From the NCBI GenBank assembly GCA_950022655.1, contig OX465589.1:23500126-23564125 (forward strand): a stretch of DNA of 64,000 nucleotides. Direction: 5' to 3'. Below, one piece after another: positions 48,501 to 57,500 of the stretch. Below the pieces are notes generated by a model, which searched no databases, was not told where the DNA came from, and saw nothing but the letters and a program-made list of their open reading frames with translations. Every line of letters starts with the position of its first letter. Within the stretch, counting starts at the first letter, position 1. This DNA comes from Alentia gelatinosa. Taxonomy: Eukaryota > Annelida > Polychaeta > Phyllodocida > Polynoidae. The position numbers were made by a program, and so were the translations under genes.

Positions 48501-51500
48501 TTTTCAATGAATGGAAAAGAGTCTCAGAGAGAACACAGCTAGTGACCTGTCATCTGCTGTGTACTTAGCCTCATATATAAGCCGAGTTACGTAATCCAGG
48601 GAACCCGTGGTGCTTACGTGCACAGGCTCTCCGGAACCACGACACAGCAAGGACTGGTGCTCTGCATCCACTTTAGGGGGTGCTCCACCAGGCTGATTTC
48701 TCACCCGATCAATCGTTCCTGGGCCCTTAAGAGGAAGCTCACGTATTGTAATTTATTTTATTCTGATGATAATAGTTCAATAAATGACAATTTCTAAAGA
48801 TTTGAGAAATTCTAGGGCATCCGATAATGATCGGCCAATGTCTGGCTACGAAATCGGCTACCGTCGGTCCAGTGGAACACCCCCTATAATACACCATCAC
48901 TCGACTAAGCCAACCAGTGGCTCCAGTGGTGGGGGGTGACAATTCCACAAATCCTTCATTCCACAAAAGTGTAGATCTGAACTGTCTCTGCATGTGGTGC
49001 TAATGATCCTCAGAAGTTAGTCATTTGACCATTCGATTAACATCTGTAGTCTTAAAGGGATGGTGGGCCCTACAGGGATATAGGCGATGGAATATACATT
49101 ATCCGGCAATGATATTTCCTCAGCGACGTGAGGTAAGAATATGTAAATAAATGTATTTGTGTGCGTTTCAGGCATCTTATTTCATCTCGCTATTCCCATA
49201 CGTCCTATTGACGGTGATGCTGGTTAAAGGCGCCACACTGCCGGGAGCGGGAACCGGCATTCTCTACTACATCAAACCCGACTTCAACAAGCTCGCAGAC
49301 CTCAGCGTAATTAGACCTTTTTTTCATTTGAAGCACTGTCATATATGGTAAAAATACATCGAGATGACAACAATTGTACATATCAAGATTTTCAATTTTT
49401 CCTTTACCTTGAAATTTCTTAATAGCTAGCATACACTTTCATTAAGAAGTGGTCTTTTTTTAAGAGTGATGCTTAAGAGTTTGCAAGAGAGTGGAAAAAA
49501 ACCCACATATTGTATCACAGTGGCCTTGACACGCTAACAATACATAATGACATTCTGATATCTATATATCTGTAATTTTAAATTTCACAAGAACATCTGC
49601 TCGAATAGATCATCACAAATACATCGATCAACAGGACATACGAAGGGACAAACATACAATACGCAGTGGTTTCCAAGACTCTTACTGAACAATCAGCCTC
49701 GAACGACAGATTTCACCTTTTTTTGTTTGAGGAGCGTTTATTTCATCAAGGTTATAGTGTTATGATTAAACCTTTCCATGTTACTCTCTTTGAAAAACAA
49801 ACAGTCCTCAACACGACTGATATTAATACAATGATTATTGCAATAAAGATTGAATATTTCTTCATTTTCATTAAAATCTATAAATCAGATTTTTCATTAT
49901 GTATTATATATATCATCAATTGAAAGTAGATCATGAATATCAATGATATGCATTTATTTTAATCAATAACAGGTGTGGTCTTCAGCAGCCAATCAGATCT
50001 TCTACTCACTGGGTGTTTCATTAGGAGGACTGCTTGCTATGGCAAGTTTCAATAAATTTAGCAACAACATATTGAGGTAAGAATTGGTGGAAAAGATGCT
50101 TTCTAGTCATGTCCAGATTGTGTAAATACCGTCCGTGATCATAGTAGGTCAGAATGTGACTTGTGGTTGTCTTGATAAGAGGTATCAATGTGCATACATG
50201 TGTATCATCATATCGTGGTAGCACCTTGGACAATACATATACGTCAATCTAATCTAATCTTCCTGACCGTTTCCTGACGGAGTCTGTTCAATTTTGTCTG
50301 TATTACACCATAAACGGTCTTTTCTGACATATTTTCAAAAATTTACGTTTTGGACTTTTAGCTTAGATGACATTGGATTACCAGTGAAACCTGTCTGTTA
50401 ACTTTTCTGAACAAAAGAAAAAAATATATTTGAAAGGCATAGTGCACAAATCGTCCTGCACAAAACCTTTTAGTCGGATTGAAATAAGAATGATGGGCAC
50501 CTGTTGTTTGCAGAGATGCGCTAATTGTACCGTGCATTAACTGCGGCACGTCCATCTACGCCGGCTTCGTCATCTTCTCCGTTCTTGGATACATGGCTGA
50601 GACTAAAGGTGTTTCTATCGCGGAGGTGGCAAAGAGCGGTGAGATTCATTCTTAGGCCACTCAAAAAAAATAATTTGTTTCTCATCACCGTGCGCATCTG
50701 CAAAAACGATTTTAGAAGATTTTTTTTGTTTTGTTAAAATAAGATGAACCTCGATAGAAATGATGAAAAGTATGTGTATTTGGTATCAAATTAAAGCTCC
50801 TCATGCCAGGGATGCTTTCAATGTATAAGCAGTATAAATCAGACACCCTGCATAAGTGGACATTTTGGCCTGGAACGGAGGGTGACGCAGGGTTTTACTG
50901 TGAGCCCATTTTATGACACTTTTAAGCTATCTTTGATCCAGCAAAAAAAAAAAAAAGCGCCCTCATCATATTTTTCTTGGGTTGGGGATGAGAAACAAGG
51001 TTTTTTTTAGTGGTCTTAGCCTTCGATTTAGTTTTATCGATGAAAAAACTTGTACGTGCTTCAAATTGTATGCTGCTAAGATCTCCCATATTCTTGTTGT
51101 GTTTTGAGCACATATATGCAGTGACGTTGTGACGTGCTCAAATACATGATCACATAGGATACGCCAAGGTGAGGTTGAGGAAAAGTATGAGCTGCTAAAA
51201 AGAAATTCAGATACAGAAATACAGTAAGAACCTGTACATCCAAATGCCGGCAGCTTTGCCTCTGAGAGCAGTTGGCTTCATGCCCTTCACAAAATGTTGC
51301 AGAGTTTGATATCTAGATTTTGACAAGGTAGAATCGTGGTTATGGGGCTGCTTGTGGTGAAGTCTTTGTGTGGGTTGAAATATCAAGGTAGATGATAAGG
51401 TGTCTCCTTCGATGTAGGACGACTATATAACATAGAGGTGCTTCTGGAGGGTTCAACACACTGTTACTTTGTTTCAGGTCCTGGCCTTGTATTTGTCGTC

Positions 51501-54500
51501 TATCCTGAAGGCCTGGCCACCATGCCTTTGTCTCCACTCTGGGGTGTCCTCTTCTTCTTCATGATGACTATACTCGGTTTCAGTTCCCAGGTAGGTGTAT
51601 AACCATGGATAGATTAAAGGATAGAATACGCAATGATGCTGTGGTCTATAAATCTAAAGTGGGATGATTTGTTATAATTGTGACCGTATACCATATTCCC
51701 GTTACCGTTTTGGGTTGTTTTTTCAAAAGATTTTTTATTTGCATTCGACATTAATACATTGTAGTTCTTCCAAGACAATGATTTTTTTGCAACAATATAA
51801 CCTTTTTTTGTCACAGTAACTTGCCTGTCAATTGCAAGGCCTGACATTCGAAGCTCAGTAATGCAGTTGCTATTGCATATAATCTCAGAGAAGTAGAGAA
51901 GATGTCCGTTCTATTAAATATCCTATTGGCGTTTGTGCCGTTTAATGTATTGTCCTTTGGTGTAAGTGTGGAAGATCACCAGTTACATGGTGAACACTTA
52001 ATACCTTTTTTCATTTGTTATATGAAATAAACACGTCTTGATGAAAAAAAAATCCTATTGGCTTGGATGAGATATGTTGTTCGGATATTTGCTCTTCTCA
52101 TTAGAGAAGGGTATGGTAATGGAATTCAGGAGGAATCTACGGTTACTCGATAGAGGGGTAGCTGTGGGGGAATACTGGAGAACTCGACCCGAAACGAACT
52201 CGACCCGTAAAAAACCTGACCAGAAACGAACTCGACCCGTTAGAAGAATTCGACCCGTAACGAACTCTACCCGTGTAAAATATTCCCAACTCAAGTATCT
52301 ATTTGGTACAACCGTTGACAAATACTATACTTTAATAGTGAGTATGCTATCTTGTCTTCAAATGTGGTCTTCTCTGGGAAGGAAAACAAACAGTAAACCC
52401 TAACCTTATCCATAACCCTAACCCTAGCCCTATCTCTAACCCTAATCCTAGACATAACTGTATCTATTTCCCAAAACCGGTGGTTTATTTGTCTAAAAGC
52501 TAACTAGTCAGGCCTTTCTATCTTTATGAAACTGTTTTATCCATAAATATCTAAAGCGGGTCGACTTCGTGGGTCGAGTTCTCCAAAACGGGTCGAGTTC
52601 TCCTGACAACTAGGGGTCGAGTTTGTTTCGGGTCGAGTTCTCCAGTAACCGCTGTGGGGATTGGAGATTTTACCTCACGCGTTTACCCCTCTCAAATGTC
52701 CCGCATCCCCACGTCCCTACATCCCACATCATTACCTTAAAGAAAGATATCCATGAAGTATAATTTATTAGAACTGTATTTACAGTGTTTTCACAGCCTT
52801 CTCCTCTGATAAAATCACATTCAGCTACGCAGTATAAGGCTGTATAAGACAAAAAGACTGTTCGCCTCTCACAGGTAATACTCTGCATTTCTATTTTCAG
52901 TTCTCCACGATAGAGGGTGTCATAACAGCTTTCATAGATGAATACCCCGAGACATTCCGTAAAGGCAACCGTCCCATGTTGCTACGCTTGGGCTTCTGCA
53001 TATGCGGATTCTTTCTTGGTCTGCCTTTTGTCTTTAATGTAAGTAAGAAGGTGTAGTTCAGTAGGATATTTAGCTTTGTTATTCTCAAAGGACGTGAAAT
53101 GAAAAAAATTATCTATATATAATAGTACCAGAAGAAAGGTAAATCTGTATGAAAATCCGTCTTAATATAGTGATTTGATTATGATGTATGTTAAATTGTC
53201 AGGCCTGGCTTCAACCTACATTTAGACCAACCGATATGGCACCGATACGAAAAGCAAATATCGGAAACATATATATCGGGAAGGTGCAAAATCGCAAACA
53301 AATGTCTAGACATGCAAATCCACCACACATCGTAAGGGGTTTTTTTCGGTGCCTAATAGCATAAATGTGGTCAACTGGCCGATATTAGGTGACCTTCCAA
53401 CGCGATTTTGATTTTTTATCGGAAGGTGTATCGTAGACCATATCGGAGCCATATCATAGTAGGTGGACGCCGGGCCTCATATCATATTCCCATGATGGTT
53501 TTTATATTCATTATATATTCATCCGTCAAAGATTTATAGTTTAGCTATCTGCCTTTATTCCAGGGAGGATACTATTTATTCAAAATGTTTGATGACTACG
53601 CAGGAGGCTACCCACTACTCGTTATTGGAATGATGGAAATAGTGACAGTAACAGTTGTATACGGTAAATATACTTATTGAATCAGTCACTACAAAAGAAA
53701 ACACACTAAAGGACTGGCAATACAATTATCATATTCATTGATATCTTTAGGCTCAGCTTTGTTAGATAATCTTGGCATTTACAATAAATGGCTTCCATTA
53801 TCTTCTTATAAAACTTTCAAGAGCTACATTGGCTTTGACATAATCACAAGTATCGTTACAGCTTTTGGCTCTCTTGTCTGAAATTAACGATAACCCATTC
53901 TGTAGATTTAGGGATAATTCTTATAAGTAAAACCCTCTGGGACAGGTGTGATCTGGACATATTGCACAACTAGTTTCCCTCTGTTTCGTAGTTCATATGT
54001 TAATTTTACTAGAAATATTTCTAAGTGAGACTTGGCTTTTCTATATACTCTAAAAATAAACGGGGTCAAAACAAATGCAAAAATCTCAAGTCCTATATCA
54101 AGGTTATGAATTGAAGGTACCAATAAGGTATGTTATCTTCCTCTGGGACAGTATAACCCTTTGACTCACCCTGGTATTTTTCTCCATTGACTTAACATTT
54201 GGAACTCGTATCCAATGCCCATGAGATATTTCAGAAAATTTTCTAATGGGGGATTATACAAATGTTAGACCTTAAGTCAATTTGAAGGGTGAGATAAATT
54301 CAGTAACGCATTCAAGTTTAGGATCAGAGCTCGATCACATCTTGTTGAATCGCTACGTAATACGCGCTGTTTCGCCTTGTGAATTACTACGTGATTCAAA
54401 CTCGATTGGATACGAGCTCTAATCCTAAGCTTTCAAAGGTTTCTCCTCTAGTATCCAAGTAGAAAAGAACATATCAAAAACCCTTATTCATTTCCAGGTT

Positions 54501-57500
54501 TTAGAAGATTCGGTGATGATATTGCCATGATGCTTGGTAAGAGACCCAACATATTCTTCATCGTATGCTGGCTTGTGATCACTCCTGCACTCATTCTGGT
54601 AAATATGATGTTCATCATACATAAAATATATTCTTAAAAACCATATTTTTAATTCATGATCTTGGCTATATATGTAAGAGAGTAGGGTTTATGGTTGGAT
54701 AATGTTCCAGTAAGAAACAGTCACACCTGCTTTGAATTTAATAATATAGTCGCCATGTTGAGTATTATTTATTTATCCTACCCCTAATATAAAATTCCAT
54801 AGGCTTAACATTGAGTTTCCGTATGCCGCGCTGATGGACATACAGAGTTTTATATGCCACTAGTGGCATACAGACTTTTTATCACGTAATATTCCAAATT
54901 CGAGGAGACTGGGTAGGATAAAATCAAAACCTGATTCGTTTTAATTGTGGCCACAGCATTCCACTCCTGAAGTTTTGGCTCCGGACTTCACTAGGCTTCG
55001 CCTCATGAAATCAATTTGCCAAACTCCAGTCGTGGCATACGGTGGCCAAGATTAAAACTCATCCAGTTTTACGATAAAATGAAAAAGTCTGGAACTACGT
55101 GAGATCTAGTATAACCAGGAGAAGCGTATTTTATATCAATAATGTCCTTATCATTAGATAGAAATGGGTTATCAAGGTTGTTACAATATGTCTTTTCGCA
55201 AAATCTGAAGTGCATTGTTCGTGTTTTAACAGGCTGTGACGATCATAAAGTTTACGCAAGAGAGACATCTGATGTTGGACGACTATAAGTTCCCTGACTG
55301 GGCCATGGCTCTGTGTTACGTCATAGCTGCCGTGCCGGTGCTCGTTATCTTTGGGTATTTGGTGACACAGATGATCTACAGAGCGGTGCAAGGCGACTTC
55401 ATGGTGAGGAATATATCTTTATCCTACCCCTAATATAAAACGCCATAGGCTTAACATGGGATTTGTTTATGTCACTGGGTGTGACATAAAGTGTTGTTTA
55501 TGTCACTACTTCTAATAATGAAAAAATTTGGAAACGGGGTAGGATAAAATCTAGACGCCATTCGTTTGAGTTTGAGTTTACTTATGTCACTCATTGTGTT
55601 GGCTCCATAATGTCACTCGTCTTCGACTCTTGAAATTATGGAGCCAACAAAATGTGTGACATAAATAAACTCAGACTCAAACCCGTGACGTCTGTTTCTA
55701 TTATCTCACCCCTAATAAAAACGCCATGGGTTTAACATTGACTCAATGTATTTGACGAGGCGTTGAATAAAGTGTTATTTATGCACCGAGGTGAATTAAA
55801 AAACCGGCCAATCAGGGACCAGATAACGAAAGTAGATCCGGCAGCATTGATAAATGTGGCCATCCTCCGATGAGTGTCAACACGCTACTAACATGGATAA
55901 TTACAAAACTTTCTCTGTATATCGGTGAGATGGGGTAGGATAAATACAAAACCAAACTCGATTTAGCCTTGTCAATGTTTATGCCACTCTGGTCAGGTCT
56001 GCTACTCACTACACTTCTTTTAGTGTGAACAGGGGCGAGATAAAAACAGAAAGCAACTCGTTTCGGTCAAAGAAGCCGTTCTCCAATTCGTTTGAATGCT
56101 ATCTGATATTCACTCGGCTGTCGCCTCGTTCACATCACTCCACATTAAACTCGTGGAGATCGACAGCTTTGACCAAAACATGTTGGTTTCTTCTTTAGTC
56201 TTCTATATCATGTTCAAGAGGTATCCATATATCTATATTTGACCATCAAATATATAACATTGCAGGCGGCAGGATTCCCTAGTCGGTAGCACCGTCCATG
56301 ATTCAATGTACAAGGTCCAGCCATGCCGTTGTACTTCAGGCTTGCCTGTCATAATCAGAACATAGGATCTTGCCATTAAGCCTATAAGACACCGAAATTT
56401 GTTCCGATTTATCCCGACCATCGGCTCGGTGAGAGTCGGGAATAAAATTTTGGTGTCTTATACCTATAAGACACCGATATGATGACTGTCCCCGATCACA
56501 CTTCCCTCTTTTATAACCTCGTAAATTACCGGGGATAAGATCAAAGAGAGCCGCCGGGAGCCGAGCCGGGGTGAGCCACTGGCCACTGGTGTGGAATCAT
56601 AGAAATTAAATCAAAGTTTAATAACTTCGGATCTAATTGATATATCGGGAAACGGTTTGCAGGTTTATAATCGCCTATGTCTCCCCTACAAATCGATATA
56701 AGGAACTTCTAAATCGGACTAGGGGATAGGGAGCATCGCTATTCAAATAGCCAACTCAGAATCGGTAACAATCGGGGAAAGTGCGTACACCGAAATCTTA
56801 AGGTCGGGGAGAGTCGGTCATATCTGACATGGTAGTAATGCCCGACGCGTCGGGAAAAGCAATAAAATCGGGTCGGTGCGTACACCAACCCGATTGATGC
56901 AGATTGTCACAGACCCGACGGATCCGTCGGGCAAAGGTAGAATCGGGCACAGTGGTCGGGTCGGTGTCTTATAGGCTTAAGTCCCTTCTCCACTGTGTGA
57001 CGGGGGGGGGGAGGAGGCTTGCTATCCTATACCTTCAGTCTCAGTATGGAGGTACAGGATCGCAAGCCCGCCGCAGTTTATGTAGGGCGCTGGATCGTAA
57101 GGTAACATCGATACACGGTACGCCCAGTTTTGATTACAGTATACGGATCAATTAACGATACCGGTTAATACCAACGTTTCAGCTGTTAACCCGGAATAGA
57201 GGGAAACTATGTTCTGGTGAAAGAAAGTCAAAGGCCTTGGGCAGTAAATTTTCCAAGCCTTACCGAGTAATTTTGACTTTCTTTCACTGGTAGTTGGTTT
57301 CCCTTTTCCTATATACCGTCAAACGTGGTTTAATATTAATAATTAGCGTTATTTGCTCACCCGCCATCAAACCCGAGGCCAGATCCAACATTATCGAATA
57401 ACTTGACACTTTATGTTTTCTCCCAACTACGCTTTTCATATGAATTTTGTGAGAGACAATCTATTCCGTCTAAATGTCAACCTTGGGTAGTATACGGCAA

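Noticed and set aside
48504..48704. 67-codon minus-strand frame with some protein-like composition
   Set aside because: No family motif, no splice context, and it lies inside gene 2 intron 6 next to degraded repeats; too weak to call.
52396..52456. True interstitial telomere from a chromosome fusion
   Set aside because: The block is about 60 bp, degenerate and enclosed by inverted minisatellite units inside an intron, so a fusion point is not supported.
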